Below, piece by piece: positions 17,200-27,079 of a stretch of DNA of 64,000 bases. Numbering within the stretch: the stretch's first letter is position 1; each line of letters opens with the position of its first letter. This DNA is from Gammaproteobacteria bacterium (lineage in GTDB: Bacteria; Pseudomonadota; Gammaproteobacteria; Xanthomonadales; Wenzhouxiangellaceae): assembly GCA_018819105.1 (NCBI GenBank), contig JAHJQV010000004.1, positions 1 through 64,000 of the forward strand, read 5' to 3'. The notes beneath the pieces were generated by a model. It ran no database searches. It saw nothing but the letters and a program-made list of their open reading frames with translations, and was not told the DNA's origin. Position numbers and translations under genes: made by a program.

Positions 17200-19086
17200 A
17201 TGAAACTTGATGATATCCCACGTGATGAAACCGGTTCTTCCAACCGCAGCGACAATCGCCCGTTTCACGATGTGTTGAACACCCACCTGTCCCGCCGCAC
17301 GGTACTCACCGGCAGTCTCGCCGTGGCCGGCAGCACCTTCATGGCCGCCAACCCGGCCATGGCTCAACTTGGCGGTCTGCTGGGTGGCGGTCTGATTAAT
17401 TTCACGCCGATTGCCATCGCTGATGGCAGCGGCCCAAATGCCAACGTGTCTTCGGATTACCAGTTTCAGGTGCTGATCCCATGGGGTGATCCGCTGGAAC
17501 CATCGGGTCCCGCATTCAAGTTTCCACCCAATGCCGATGATCAGGCACTGCAGATCGGTGGCGGCCATGATGGCATGACGTTTTTCCCGGCTCCGCCGCT
17601 GGTGTCCAATGAGGTGCTCAATGGCCTGAGCATTCCCAACAACAGCAAAGGCATGCTGGCGATCAATCATGAGTTCATCACCAACTTCGCCCTGCTTGGC
17701 AAGGACGTACCGGAAAACATCCAGGAAGTGCGTACCTCACAGCATGCCCATGGTGTGGCCGTGGTTGCGATCGAGCGCATCGGTGGTGTCTGGCAGCAGG
17801 TGGAAAGCCCGAATGCGCGCCGCATCCATGTCAATTCACCGGTACGTTTCAGTGGTCCGGTGGCAGGTTCCGAGTACATCCAGACGCCAAATGGCAATGT
17901 CCCACTGGGCACGGTAAACAACTGTGCCAACGGCGAAACACCCTGGGGCACATACCTCACCTGTGAGGAAAACTTCAACGGTTACTTCGGTACCGCCGAT
18001 GAAAACGGCAATCCGGTGCTGGACACCACCTGGGAGCCAACCGAAGCGCAGCAGCGCTATGGCTTTTCCGAGTTCGGTTTCGCCTATTTCTGGCACAAGT
18101 ATGACCGCCGCTTCAATTTGGCCGATCCGGACTACAGAAACGAGGAAAACCGCTTTGGCTGGATCGTGGAGATCGATCCTCATGACGGCACCCAGGTGCC
18201 GGTCAAGCGCACCGCGCTGGGCCGCTTCAAGCACGAGGGTGCCACCTTTGCCAGCGGTGATGGCAACCGCGCCGTGGTCTACATGGGAGATGATGAGCGC
18301 TTTGACTACATCTACAAGTACGTCTCCAGTGACGATTGGGAAGTGATGCGCGCCAACGGCATCAGTCCACTGGATGAAGGCACGCTGTATGTGGCGCGTT
18401 TCAATGACGACGGCACTGGCGAGTGGCTGCCACTGACCATGGATGTGCCGGCACTGGCTGCCCGCTTTGACAATCAGGCCGAATTGCTGACCTTCACCCG
18501 CATTGCCGCTGACATCGTCGGTGCCACGCCGATGGATCGTCCGGAATGGTCCTCAATCGGCCCGGATGGTCAGGTCTACTTCACCCTGACCAACAACACC
18601 CGCCGCGAGCCCGGCCAGGAAAACGCTGCCAACCCGCTGGCACCAAACCCGGATGGCCACATCATTCGCTTTGACGATGGCAACCGCACCGGCACCAGCT
18701 TCAGCTGGGACATCTTCCTGTTCGCCGCCGACACCCGTGACACCGACCACGTGTTCACCGACCCCGATGGCCTGTTCATCGACAAGGACGGTCGCGTGTT
18801 CATTGAAACCGATGGCGGCCAGCCGAATGATCTCAATAATCAATTGCTGGTCACCGATGTCAACAATCCTGGCAACATCCGCCGTCTGTTCACTGGCCCG
18901 GCAGGCTGTGAAATCACCGGCTTCTGCATGCCCCCGGATCGTCGCACCGCGTTCATCAACGTGCAGCATCCAGGCGATGGTGATCCCACGGTCAGCAACT
19001 TCCCGGCACCTTTTGATGGCGTCACGCAACCGCGCGATGCCACCATCGTGCTGACGCGCAAAAACGGCGGCATCATCGGCTCCTGA
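17200..19086 (+). CDS. phoX: PhoX-family alkaline phosphatase (DUF839), Tat-exported
   Basis: 628 residues from ATG 17200, with AAGGAG at 17188-17193. A twin-arginine signal S-R-R-T-V-L-T-G is at about residue 34, followed by a hydrophobic stretch and A-M-A-Q. The mature protein has the PhoX pattern: G-M-L-A-I-N-H-E-F near 150, E-T-P-W-G-T-Y-L-T-C-E-E-N near 247, and R-P-E-W-S/D-P-D-G-L-F-I-D blocks later. PhoX enzymes are Ca2+/Fe3+-dependent phosphomonoesterases that are folded before export by Tat. Expression under phosphate limitation is expected from the Pho box array upstream. A terminator follows at 19130. Confidence 0.93.
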   Translation: MKLDDIPRDETGSSNRSDNRPFHDVLNTHLSRRTVLTGSLAVAGSTFMAANPAMAQLGGLLGGGLINFTPIAIADGSGPNANVSSDYQFQVLIPWGDPLEPSGPAFKFPPNADDQALQIGGGHDGMTFFPAPPLVSNEVLNGLSIPNNSKGMLAINHEFITNFALLGKDVPENIQEVRTSQHAHGVAVVAIERIGGVWQQVESPNARRIHVNSPVRFSGPVAGSEYIQTPNGNVPLGTVNNCANGETPWGTYLTCEENFNGYFGTADENGNPVLDTTWEPTEAQQRYGFSEFGFAYFWHKYDRRFNLADPDYRNEENRFGWIVEIDPHDGTQVPVKRTALGRFKHEGATFASGDGNRAVVYMGDDERFDYIYKYVSSDDWEVMRANGISPLDEGTLYVARFNDDGTGEWLPLTMDVPALAARFDNQAELLTFTRIAADIVGATPMDRPEWSSIGPDGQVYFTLTNNTRREPGQENAANPLAPNPDGHIIRFDDGNRTGTSFSWDIFLFAADTRDTDHVFTDPDGLFIDKDGRVFIETDGGQPNDLNNQLLVTDVNNPGNIRRLFTGPAGCEITGFCMPPDRRTAFINVQHPGDGDPTVSNFPAPFDGVTQPRDATIVLTRKNGGIIGS

Positions 19087-19129
19087 GCATCAGGCAGCAC
19101 ACATAACAATAACCATTAGCCAGCCACAT

Positions 19130-19156
19130 GCCCCGGCCACCGGTCGGGGCTTTTTT
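19130..19156 (+). terminator. intrinsic terminator after phoX
   Basis: GCCCCG (19130-19135) pairs with CGGGGC (19145-19150) around a 9-base loop, followed by six T. It separates phoX from the EF-G-like gene. Confidence 0.9.
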
Positions 19157-19228
19157 GTGTCCGGAACAAGTTGTCAAAGCGAGGTGACAGGTATAGCATG
19201 AAATCATCACCTGCCTGCTGCGAGGTTC

Positions 19229-21292
19229 ATGATGTCCGGTCATACCAGTTCATCCATTCGCAATATCGCCCTGCTTGGGCACAGTGGCAGCGGCAAGACC
19301 AGCCTCCTGGAGCGCCTGGCCTGTGTCGCCGGACTCAAGGGCAGCGTGGGCAGCATTGAGCGGGGTGACACCCTGAGTGATCATGATGCGCAGGAAAAGA
19401 AGCAGCAGCATTCACTGTTTACCAGCATCGTGCCGTTGCCCTACCGTGACTGCCTGATACAGCTTATCGACACCCCGGGTGATCCGGATTTCCGCGGCCA
19501 GACACTGGCGGCAATGAGCGCTGTAGAAACCGCTGCCATCGTCATCAATGCCAGTCGCGGCGTGGAAATGACCACACGCAGGCTGCTGCGACGGGCACGC
19601 CAGCGCCGCCTGTGTCGCATGCTCATCATCAACCGAATTGATATGCCAGGCCTGGATCTGGCGAATCTGGTGGCGCAAATTCGCGATGAATTCGGCCCCG
19701 AATGTCTGCCGGTGAACCTTCCCGCCGCCGCCGGCAGCAAAGTGCTGGATTGTTTTTATCCGAGCACCAGCAAGGCTGAAAAGACCGACATCCTGTCGCT
19801 TGCGGATGCCCACAATTCTATCCGTGATCAGGTCATCGAGGTCGACGAGGCCCTGATGGAGCGCTATCTCGCTGGCGAGCCGATCTCCCGGCAGGCACTG
19901 CATGATGCATTCGATAAGGCACTGCGTGAAGGACACCTGATACCGATCTGCTTCGTGTCAGCGGCCAGCGGTGCCGGATGCCCGGAATTGCTGGAGCTGT
20001 GCCGCCGCCTGCTGCCAAATCCTGCCGAGGGCAATCTGCCACGTTTTCGGGTCGGCAACGACGATCGCAAGGTCACCGCCACTGCCAGCGCAGATGACCA
20101 CATCATCGCCCATGTGTTCAAAATTATCCATGACCCCTATGCCGGCAAACTGTCGATTTTCCGCATCCATCAGGGCACTCTGAAACCCGGTCTGCAGCTG
20201 TTGATCGGTGAGCAACAAAAACCCATTAAAATCAATCAGCTTTTTCGCCTTAATGGTGCCAACCTGGAAGCAATTGAGCAGGCCTTGCCGGGTGACATCT
20301 GTGCCGTGGCCAAGGTCGATGAAATCCACTACGATGCCATCCTGCATGATCACCACGAGGAAGACCATTACTATCTCAAGCCGATCGATTTTCCGCAACC
20401 GATGTTCGGGCTGGCCATCGCTGCCGCTCACCGCGGCCAGGAACAGAAGCTGGCCGACGCGCTGACGCAGCTCTGTGAGGAAGACCCCTGCCTGCAGGTC
20501 GAACACCATCAGGAACTCAACGAGACCGTGCTCTTCGGACTGGGTGAAATGCATCTGCGCATCGTGTTGCAACGGCTGCAACAACGCTATGACCTGCAAG
20601 TGACACAATCGACGCCGGGCATAGCCTATCGTGAGACCATTACCAAAGCCGCCGAAGGACACTGCCGACACAAAAAACAGACTGGTGGTGCAGGCCAGTT
20701 CGCCGAGGTGTTTTTGCGTGTCAGGCCGTTGCCGCGCGACAGCGGCATACAGTTCAAAAGTGAAGTCACCGGTGGGGCAATTCCAGCCAACCTGATCCCG
20801 GCAGTGGAAAAAGGCGTGCTGCAGGCAGCCGCACAGGGCATCATCGCCGGTTACCCGCTGCAGGATCTGGATGTGGTGGTGCATGACGGCAAACACCACA
20901 CTGTCGATTCCAAGGAGATTGCTTTTGTCATCGCCGGACGCAAAGCGTTTGTGGAAGCGATCCAGGCAGCAGGCCCTCAGTTGCTGGAACCCATCGTGGA
21001 ACTGGATCTGACCTGTCCGGAGACAACCATGGGGGATGTAACCGGCGCCTTGGCAGCGCGACGTGCACGCATTCAGGGCAGTGGCAGCAGCAGCCATGGC
21101 ATGGCCCAGATACAGGCGGGCATACCACAGTCCATGCTCAGCGATTTTCCCAACGAGCTGAAAAGCCTTACCGCCGCTGCTGGTCGCTACAGCATGACCT
21201 TTTCCCATTATGAAGCTGTACCACCGGAGTTGCAGCAGCGGTTGATGACGGCATACCGTCAGTCCTCACCCGAGGTGACAAATTCCGGATAG
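19229..21292 (+). CDS. elongation factor G-like translational GTPase (FusA2-type paralogue)
   Basis: 687 residues, the full EF-G domain length. G1 is G-H-S-G-S-G-K-T. G3 is D-T-P-G-D-P-D-F, where standard EF-G has histidine after the glycine; the catalytic histidine is thus replaced by aspartate. G4 is N-R-I-D rather than N-K-x-D. The C-terminal domains IV and V are present. These changes place it with the EF-G-like paralogues whose role is not translocation in general; the function is unsettled. It converges on amt with a 34-base overlap of coding ends. Confidence 0.88.
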   Translation: MMSGHTSSSIRNIALLGHSGSGKTSLLERLACVAGLKGSVGSIERGDTLSDHDAQEKKQQHSLFTSIVPLPYRDCLIQLIDTPGDPDFRGQTLAAMSAVETAAIVINASRGVEMTTRRLLRRARQRRLCRMLIINRIDMPGLDLANLVAQIRDEFGPECLPVNLPAAAGSKVLDCFYPSTSKAEKTDILSLADAHNSIRDQVIEVDEALMERYLAGEPISRQALHDAFDKALREGHLIPICFVSAASGAGCPELLELCRRLLPNPAEGNLPRFRVGNDDRKVTATASADDHIIAHVFKIIHDPYAGKLSIFRIHQGTLKPGLQLLIGEQQKPIKINQLFRLNGANLEAIEQALPGDICAVAKVDEIHYDAILHDHHEEDHYYLKPIDFPQPMFGLAIAAAHRGQEQKLADALTQLCEEDPCLQVEHHQELNETVLFGLGEMHLRIVLQRLQQRYDLQVTQSTPGIAYRETITKAAEGHCRHKKQTGGAGQFAEVFLRVRPLPRDSGIQFKSEVTGGAIPANLIPAVEKGVLQAAAQGIIAGYPLQDLDVVVHDGKHHTVDSKEIAFVIAGRKAFVEAIQAAGPQLLEPIVELDLTCPETTMGDVTGALAARRARIQGSGSSSHGMAQIQAGIPQSMLSDFPNELKSLTAAAGRYSMTFSHYEAVPPELQQRLMTAYRQSSPEVTNSG

Positions 21293-22534
21293 GCATCCAT
21301 GCCACATTCGTGGCGGTCCAGCCCGGCCAGCTCATCGTAGCCGCTGACGCGGATACCAATGCTGTGTTTCAGCACTAGCCACAGCAACGCGCTGAGCACA
21401 AAGACAAAACCGACGATGCTGCCGATACCGATCAACTGGCCGCCCAGCGTGGCCTCGCCGTTGCTCAGCAGCACCGCCAGCACCCCCCAGATGCCACACA
21501 CCCCATGTACGGCAATGGCACCCGACCGGATCATCAATGCGCAGGCGGTCAAGTGCGACCACCGCGAGCACCACCACGGCGCCGCCGGCGGCACCAATGA
21601 GCATGGCCAGACCAGGACCAGGCGACAGCGGGTCGGCGGTGATCGAGACCAGACCGGCCAGCGCGCCATTGACAATCATGGTCAGATCGGCCTTGCCAAA
21701 ACGCAGCCTGGCCACCAGCAAGGCGGCAAGCAGCCCGCCGGCTGCGGCAAGATTGGTGTTCACCAGCACCGCCGCCACGTTGTTGGCCGACTCGATGCCG
21801 GAGATGCGCAGTTCAGAACCTCCATTAAAACCAAACCAGCCCATCCACAGGATGAACATGCCCAGCGTGGCCAGCGGTAGATTGGCACCGGGAATGGCAT
21901 TGATGCGGCCATTGCGGCCGTATTTGCCACGTCGCGGTCCCAGTAGCAGCACGCCAGTGAACGCCGCCACCGCGCCGCACAGGTGCACGATGCCGGAGCC
22001 GGCGTAGTCGACATAGCCGGCCTGCTTGAGGAAACCGCCGCCCCAGCTCCAGTAACCCTGCCAGGGATAAATGATCCCGGTCATGAGCACACAGAACAGC
22101 AGAAAGGCCCACAGCTTCATGCGCTCAGCCACGGCTCCGGAGACGATGGACATGGCCGTGGCCACGAACACCATCTGAAACATGAAATCGGCCCTGGCAG
22201 AAAAATACAGCTCACCCTCCGAGACCAGAACGGCATCGGCGGCATGCTCGCCACCGAGTAACCAACCGAATCCCGGCCAGAAATTGTTGACGCTCTGCTC
22301 CGGATACATCAGTTGATAGCCGATCAACGCATACATGATACAGGCGATGGAATACAGCGCCACGTTCTTGGTGAGGATTTCCACCGTGTTCTTGCTGCGC
22401 ACCAGACCCGCTTCCAGCATGGTGAAGCCGGCGGTCATCCACATCACGAAAATGGCGCTGACAAGAAAATAAAAAGTATCCAGCGCATAGCCCAGCTCAA
22501 TGAGTCTGGCTGCTGCGGTCGTGGCTTCCATCAA
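21259..22534 (-). pseudogene. amt: ammonium transporter Amt, frameshifted
   Basis: The first ~335 codons encode a normal Amt: W-M-T-A-G-F near the start and the D-Y-A-G-S-G-I-V-H signature near residue 170. In L-R-I-D-D-P-V-G the frame breaks: one extra base in the CCC run at 21521-21523 moves the rest into another frame. That frame reads G-A-I-A-V-H-G-V-C-G-I-W-G and runs to a family-like end G-L-D-R-H-E-C-G-M-D-A-Y. Removing one base restores a ~425-residue protein. Either the gene is inactive in this strain or the base is a sequencing error. No glnK gene lies next to it. Confidence 0.88.
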
Positions 22535-22759
22535 TGATCACTCCCCGGCACTGCCGCCGTCTGTCTGGCCAAGCAAAGACTGCCAACACCTGCCAATGGC
22601 TGCATCGGCATCAGTAGTATACCGATGCCACAGCAGATACCAACCGGTCAGCCCGACCCCGCCAGCCACCCCGGAAGCCTGGCAGCTGTGGCGGCGCGGT
22701 AGGCAGCGTATACAGAAGATGGGATAATGCCTGATTGATCACTTCACCACGAGCATGCC

Positions 22760-23542
22760 ATGGCACACAAAAACCTGATTATCGAACACCGCGACGCCGT
22801 CGTGCAGATCACCGTCAACCGTCCGGACAAGCTCAATGCGCTGAATCTGGACACGCTGGTGGAGCTTGGCGATGCCATCGAGGACGCCACCGCCGACGAC
22901 GGGGTACGCGCCATGATCATCACCGGCAGCGGCGACAAGGCTTTTGTGGCCGGGGCCGACATTGCGGAAATTCATGACCTGACGCCATTGCAGGCGCGCG
23001 ACTTCTCCGAACTGGGACAGCAGCTGATGCGCCAGATCGAGCACTGTGGCAAGCCGGTGCTGGCGGCCATCAATGGCTTCGCGCTGGGTGGCGGCATGGA
23101 ACTGGCGCTGGCCTGTCACGTGCGCATCGCCAGCGACAATGCCCGACTGGGGCTGCCGGAAATCAACCTCGGCATCATGCCCGGTTTTGGCGGCACACAA
23201 AGGCTGGTGCGCATGCTGGGCCGCAGTCGCGCGCTGCAGATGATACTCACCGGCAAACCCATCGATGCGGCCACGGCGGAACGCCACGGGCTGCTGGCGC
23301 ATGTCTTCAGTGCCCAGGAAATGGCCGACCAGGCCTGGTGTCTGGCACAGTCGCTGGCGGCAGCGGCACCGATTGCGTTGCGCAACATCATGGAAGCGGT
23401 GCAGACCGGCCAGGACATGGCAATGGAGTCGGCACTGAGCATGGAAACCCAGCTGTTTGCGCTGTGCTGCAGCGCTCAGGACATGCGTGAGGGCACGCGG
23501 GCGTTTCTCGACAAACGCAAGCCTGAATTCACTGGCCAGTGA
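22760..23542 (+). CDS. enoyl-CoA hydratase (crotonase family)
   Basis: A 260-residue protein. The oxyanion-hole segments are F-V-A-G-A-D-I-A-E (about 61-69) and N-G-F-A-L-G-G-G-M-E-L-A (about 104-115). Both catalytic glutamates are present, in G-G-M-E-L-A-L-A-C-H and L-P-E-I-N-L-G-I-M-P-G-F-G-G, as needed for a hydratase rather than a general crotonase-fold enzyme. It hydrates 2-enoyl-CoA in fatty-acid or butanoate metabolism. With ETF-QO elsewhere in the window it fits an aerobic beta-oxidation lifestyle. Its stop codon shares a palindrome with the convergent DUF1684 gene. Confidence 0.93.
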   Translation: MAHKNLIIEHRDAVVQITVNRPDKLNALNLDTLVELGDAIEDATADDGVRAMIITGSGDKAFVAGADIAEIHDLTPLQARDFSELGQQLMRQIEHCGKPVLAAINGFALGGGMELALACHVRIASDNARLGLPEINLGIMPGFGGTQRLVRMLGRSRALQMILTGKPIDAATAERHGLLAHVFSAQEMADQAWCLAQSLAAAAPIALRNIMEAVQTGQDMAMESALSMETQLFALCCSAQDMREGTRAFLDKRKPEFTGQ

Positions 23543-24536
23543 TCGCCGGCGCCGGCGGATCGTTCCGGTAGAGTTTTTCACCAGCCTCGATGGCCACCGG
23601 CAGGTTGTTGCCGGGCGGCGGCAGCGGACAGGTGGAAAAGGCCGTGAAGGCACAGGGCGGGTTGTAGGCCTTGTTGAAATCGATTTCTGTGATGCCGTCC
23701 GGATTGGGATAATCGACATACAGAAAGCGACCGGCCCCGTAGGTCTGGCGGCCGCTGGTGGCATCGGTCATGACGATGAAGAGCTGCTCACTGCCCTCTT
23801 CCACCAGCGCCTCCAGCTGCAATGATTTGCCGTCCAGGCGAAACGCCAGTGCGCCGGGGTTGGGCATTTCCACCTCCTGTCCAAGCACGTTGGTGATGGT
23901 TTTGCTGGTACCCGGCGGATGTGGCAGATAATTGGCTCGCACGCGCCATTTAGGCTTGACGGGAAAGTAATCCAGACCCTTGAATGCGGTCAGCAACGGT
24001 GCCTCGCGATCGCGCACACGTATGGCCAGCTGCTCGCGGCGGATGACGTGAAAACTTAGATTGCCGGCACTGACCACGGTCGGCTCACCCTGATCATCCA
24101 CCACCAGTGCCGCCAGTGGCACCGCTTTGCCGTTGACCAGCACGCCGCTGTCGTCGGCCGGCAGAAACGCCACCTTGCCATCGCGCACCGAGATGGTGCC
24201 CCAGTAATCCGGGCCGCCCGGCAGCTTCAGCTGCATGTCCGGCCCACTGCCCATGCTGCTGGAACCATCACGCAACCATTCAAAGCCGGCCAGCGCCAGC
24301 CAGCCATCCGGGTGCCTGAGCCTGGTTTCTCGGTTGATCTGCCACTGGCGTATCTCATGCTGGTAGATCGCCTCAGCATCCTGCCCCTGACGATAGTACT
24401 GCTCACGTCGATCCTCAAACACTTTTTGTGCCATGGCCATTTGCATCCAGCAGATTGTCAGCAGTATCACCAGCAGGCGTGCAGCAGGCATCTCGCTTGC
24501 GCGCACTGTCACCTGTTGCCGTTCAGACCCGTCCAT
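23529..24536 (-). CDS. exported DUF1684 protein
   Basis: 335 residues from ATG 24536, chosen because GAGG lies 7-10 bases upstream; ATG 24491 would give a more compact signal peptide (P-A-A-R-L-L-V-I-L-L-T-I-C-W). The C-terminal half has the DUF1684 signature D-F-N-K-A-Y-N-P-P-C-A-F-T followed by T-C-P-L-P-P-P-G-N-N-L and I-E-A-G-E-K. The middle, around G-T-I-S-V-R-D-G-K-V-A-F, looks FHA-like. The function of the family is unknown. Its start overlaps the end of manC by 14 bases, so it is probably translated from the same message. Confidence 0.85.
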   Translation of the reverse strand: MDGSERQQVTVRASEMPAARLLVILLTICWMQMAMAQKVFEDRREQYYRQGQDAEAIYQHEIRQWQINRETRLRHPDGWLALAGFEWLRDGSSSMGSGPDMQLKLPGGPDYWGTISVRDGKVAFLPADDSGVLVNGKAVPLAALVVDDQGEPTVVSAGNLSFHVIRREQLAIRVRDREAPLLTAFKGLDYFPVKPKWRVRANYLPHPPGTSKTITNVLGQEVEMPNPGALAFRLDGKSLQLEALVEEGSEQLFIVMTDATSGRQTYGAGRFLYVDYPNPDGITEIDFNKAYNPPCAFTAFSTCPLPPPGNNLPVAIEAGEKLYRNDPPAPAITGQ

Positions 24537-25974
24537 AAACGTCCTCAAAGCGCTCGATATCGTCTTCACCGAAATAATTGCCGGTCTGCACCTCGATCAG
24601 ATGCAGATCCTCACTGCCCGGATTTTCCAGCCGATGCAGTGTCTGCACCGGTATCCAGGCCGATTCATTCGCCTGCAGCGTCTGTTCCTCATCGCCCACG
24701 CGCACCCTGGCGGTACCGCGAATCACCGTCCAGTGCTCTGAGCGGCGCTGATGCCGCTGCAGTGACAGCACCTGCCCCGGTTTCACCACCAGGCGCTTGA
24801 CCTTGCAGTCGTCGGCATCTTCAAGCACCGTGTAACTGCCCCACGGGCGGTATACGGTGGAGTGAAATGTGGCCGCGTCATGGTCTTCGTCGTGCAGCTG
24901 GCTGACGATGTCGCGCACTTCCTGGGAGCGCTCACGGTCGGCCACCAGCACGGCATCACCGGTGTCGACGATGATCAGGTTGGACACACCCACGGCTGCG
25001 ATCAGACGCTGATCGGATTGTACAAAACAATCGCGCACATCCGCCAGCTTGACCGGTCCGCGCAAATGATTCCCCATGTCATCGGCTTCATACAGTTCGC
25101 TGATCGCTTTCCACGAGCCAATGTCGCTCCAGCCCAGATCCGCATCCACCACCACGACGTTGGCGGCTTTTTCCATGACCGCATAATCGATCGAGATGGA
25201 TGGCAGCGCGGCATAGGCAGCAGCAGGCAACTCCAGCGGCATGGTTTGTGCTGCTGACAGGCTCTCCCACAGCGCCTGCACACCGGCATACAGCACTGGC
25301 TGATGCGCCTGCAGTGCCTGCAGATAGCTGTCGCAGCGAAAACAGAAAATGCCGGCGTTCCAGCGGTAGCAGCCCTGCTGCAGATAGTCCGTGGCGGTGG
25401 CCAGATCGGGCTTTTCCACGAACTGTGCCACCGCATGCGCTGCCACCGCCTGAGCGTCGCCGGCCAGCGCTGTGCCCAGACGGATGTAGCCATAGCCGGT
25501 TTCCGCATGCGTGGGCTGGATGCCGAAGGTCACCAGGTGTCCGTCGGCAGCCAGCGCGGTCGCCCGGCTGACCGCGGCAACGAAACTGTCGGGTTTGCGC
25601 ACCAGATGATCGGCCGGCATCACCAGCATGCAGGCATCGGCACCGTGGCGCGCGGCAATGGACAATGCCGCCATGGCGATTGCCGGTGCCGTGTTGCGCG
25701 CGCTGGGTTCGAGAATAAAGCGGCAGTCGCTGCGGTCGCCTGAACTGTTACGGTCGCGGACCTGCTGATAGATGTCGCGGGTATAGAAATAATAATCCCG
25801 CGCGGTCACGGTCAGCACTTCGTTGGCATCGGCCACCGCCAGTGCCCGTTGCAGGGTGTGCGCGGCCAGCGACTGGCCATCGGCCAGCTGCATGAAGGGT
25901 TTCGGATGCGCCTTGCGCGAAACCGGCCACAGCCGGGTGCCGGCGCCACCGGACAAAATCACAGGTATCAGCAT
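24523..25974 (-). CDS. manC: mannose-1-phosphate guanylyltransferase / mannose-6-phosphate isomerase
   Basis: A 483-residue bifunctional enzyme. The nucleotidyltransferase loop G-G-A-G-T-R-L-W-P-V-S-R is at residues 9-20, with K-P-F just after. The C-terminal cupin domain (about 370-480) contains V-K-P-G-Q-V-L-S-L-Q-R-H and the R-R-S-E-H-W metal site. It makes GDP-mannose for O-antigen, exopolysaccharide or glycoprotein sugars. It follows the rml genes in the same direction after a 160-base gap containing a perfect hairpin. Confidence 0.94.
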   Translation of the reverse strand: MLIPVILSGGAGTRLWPVSRKAHPKPFMQLADGQSLAAHTLQRALAVADANEVLTVTARDYYFYTRDIYQQVRDRNSSGDRSDCRFILEPSARNTAPAIAMAALSIAARHGADACMLVMPADHLVRKPDSFVAAVSRATALAADGHLVTFGIQPTHAETGYGYIRLGTALAGDAQAVAAHAVAQFVEKPDLATATDYLQQGCYRWNAGIFCFRCDSYLQALQAHQPVLYAGVQALWESLSAAQTMPLELPAAAYAALPSISIDYAVMEKAANVVVVDADLGWSDIGSWKAISELYEADDMGNHLRGPVKLADVRDCFVQSDQRLIAAVGVSNLIIVDTGDAVLVADRERSQEVRDIVSQLHDEDHDAATFHSTVYRPWGSYTVLEDADDCKVKRLVVKPGQVLSLQRHQRRSEHWTVIRGTARVRVGDEEQTLQANESAWIPVQTLHRLENPGSEDLHLIEVQTGNYFGEDDIERFEDVYGRV

Positions 25975-26030
25975 GGTTTTGGTTATCCGTTGGTTTTCTG
26001 GATTCGGCTTCAGCCAGGTTTTGCCGCTGA

Positions 26031-26064
26031 TTAACCCGGCATACCACTAATTATGCCGGGTTAA
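26031..26064. repeat. 12-bp perfect inverted repeat between rmlD and manC
   Basis: TTAACCCGGCAT (26031-26042) and ATGCCGGGTTAA (26053-26064) pair without mismatch around 10 bases. In the minus direction there is no clear U run after it, so it may be a weak terminator, an attenuating hairpin or an operator ahead of manC. Confidence 0.6.
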
Positions 26065-26134
26065 TGCCCGGCCGGTACGGTCGGGGTCCGCGCAGCGAAT
26101 ACCGTAGGTATCTCGTTGCCATGTTAATAGTGTG

Positions 26135-27079
26135 TCACGCGCACTGCTGCCATGCTGACAGCCAGTGCAACGTGGCACGACGAATCGCTGCGCGACCCTC
26201 TGGCCGCGCACCGAAGCGCTGCCGGAATGCGCTGCTGTCTAGTACCACCCGCGACGGCCTTTGCGCTGCCTGCGCATAATCGTCGCTGCCGCAGGCGCTG
26301 AGACTGCTGGCTGGCGGCAGTACCCCGGCAGCGGCCAGTGTGGCCTGAATCTCCACGGCGAAATCATACCAGCTCATGGCATCGGCTCCGGACAGATGGT
26401 ACAGCCCGGCATTGAACGCCGGCTGAACCAAGGCGGCATCCAGCGCCTGCCAGCTGCAGCGGGCGATGTCCTCGCTCCAGGTCGGGCAGCCGATCTGGTC
26501 ATCCACCACTCGCAGGGGCTGCGCGCTCATCAATCGCGCCGCAATGGTATCCAGGAAGTTGCTGCCTGACCCGCCATACACCCAACTGGTGCGCAGAATC
26601 AGGTGGCGACAGCCACTGGCCTGAATGGCGCGGTCACCAGCCAGTTTGCTGCGACCGTAGACATTCAGCGGTGCCGGCTCTGCATCCTCCAGATGGTTTG
26701 TCTTTTGGCTGCCGTCATGCACGTAATCGGTAGAATAATGCAGCAGCAGACTGTCCTGTTCGCGCGCCCGCGCAGCCAGCAGCGCGGGCAGTTCGGCATT
26801 CAGCTGCCAAGCCGCCTGCGGCTGCTGTTCGGCAGCATCCACCGCAGTCCAGGCCGCTGCATTGATGATGACATCAAAGCGATGCTGCTGCAGCAGCGTG
26901 CTGATGGCGTTCACATCGGCCAGATCCATGACCATGCTGTGCGCGCCCGCAACGCCTGACCCGGTGTCGGTATCCGGGCAAGGCCGGCGATACAGGCTGA
27001 GCAGATCCAGCGCGGGCGGACACAGCCGACGCAGGGCGCTGCCGATCTGGCCGCCAGCACCGGTCAGCAGCACGCTCAC
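26135..27079 (-). CDS. rmlD: dTDP-4-dehydrorhamnose reductase
   Basis: A 314-residue short-chain dehydrogenase. The N-terminal NADPH loop is L-L-T-G-A-G-G-Q-I-G-S-A. The catalytic tyrosine and lysine are in V-Y-G-R-S-K-L-A-G-D. N-A-A-W-T-A-V-D-A-A-E and L-R-T-S-W-V-Y-G-G-S are the RmlD blocks. It completes dTDP-L-rhamnose synthesis. Its start overlaps the rmlC stop by 4 bases, the last step of the B-A-C-D run. Confidence 0.96.
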   Translation of the reverse strand: MSVLLTGAGGQIGSALRRLCPPALDLLSLYRRPCPDTDTGSGVAGAHSMVMDLADVNAISTLLQQHRFDVIINAAAWTAVDAAEQQPQAAWQLNAELPALLAARAREQDSLLLHYSTDYVHDGSQKTNHLEDAEPAPLNVYGRSKLAGDRAIQASGCRHLILRTSWVYGGSGSNFLDTIAARLMSAQPLRVVDDQIGCPTWSEDIARCSWQALDAALVQPAFNAGLYHLSGADAMSWYDFAVEIQATLAAAGVLPPASSLSACGSDDYAQAAQRPSRVVLDSSAFRQRFGARPEGRAAIRRATLHWLSAWQQCA

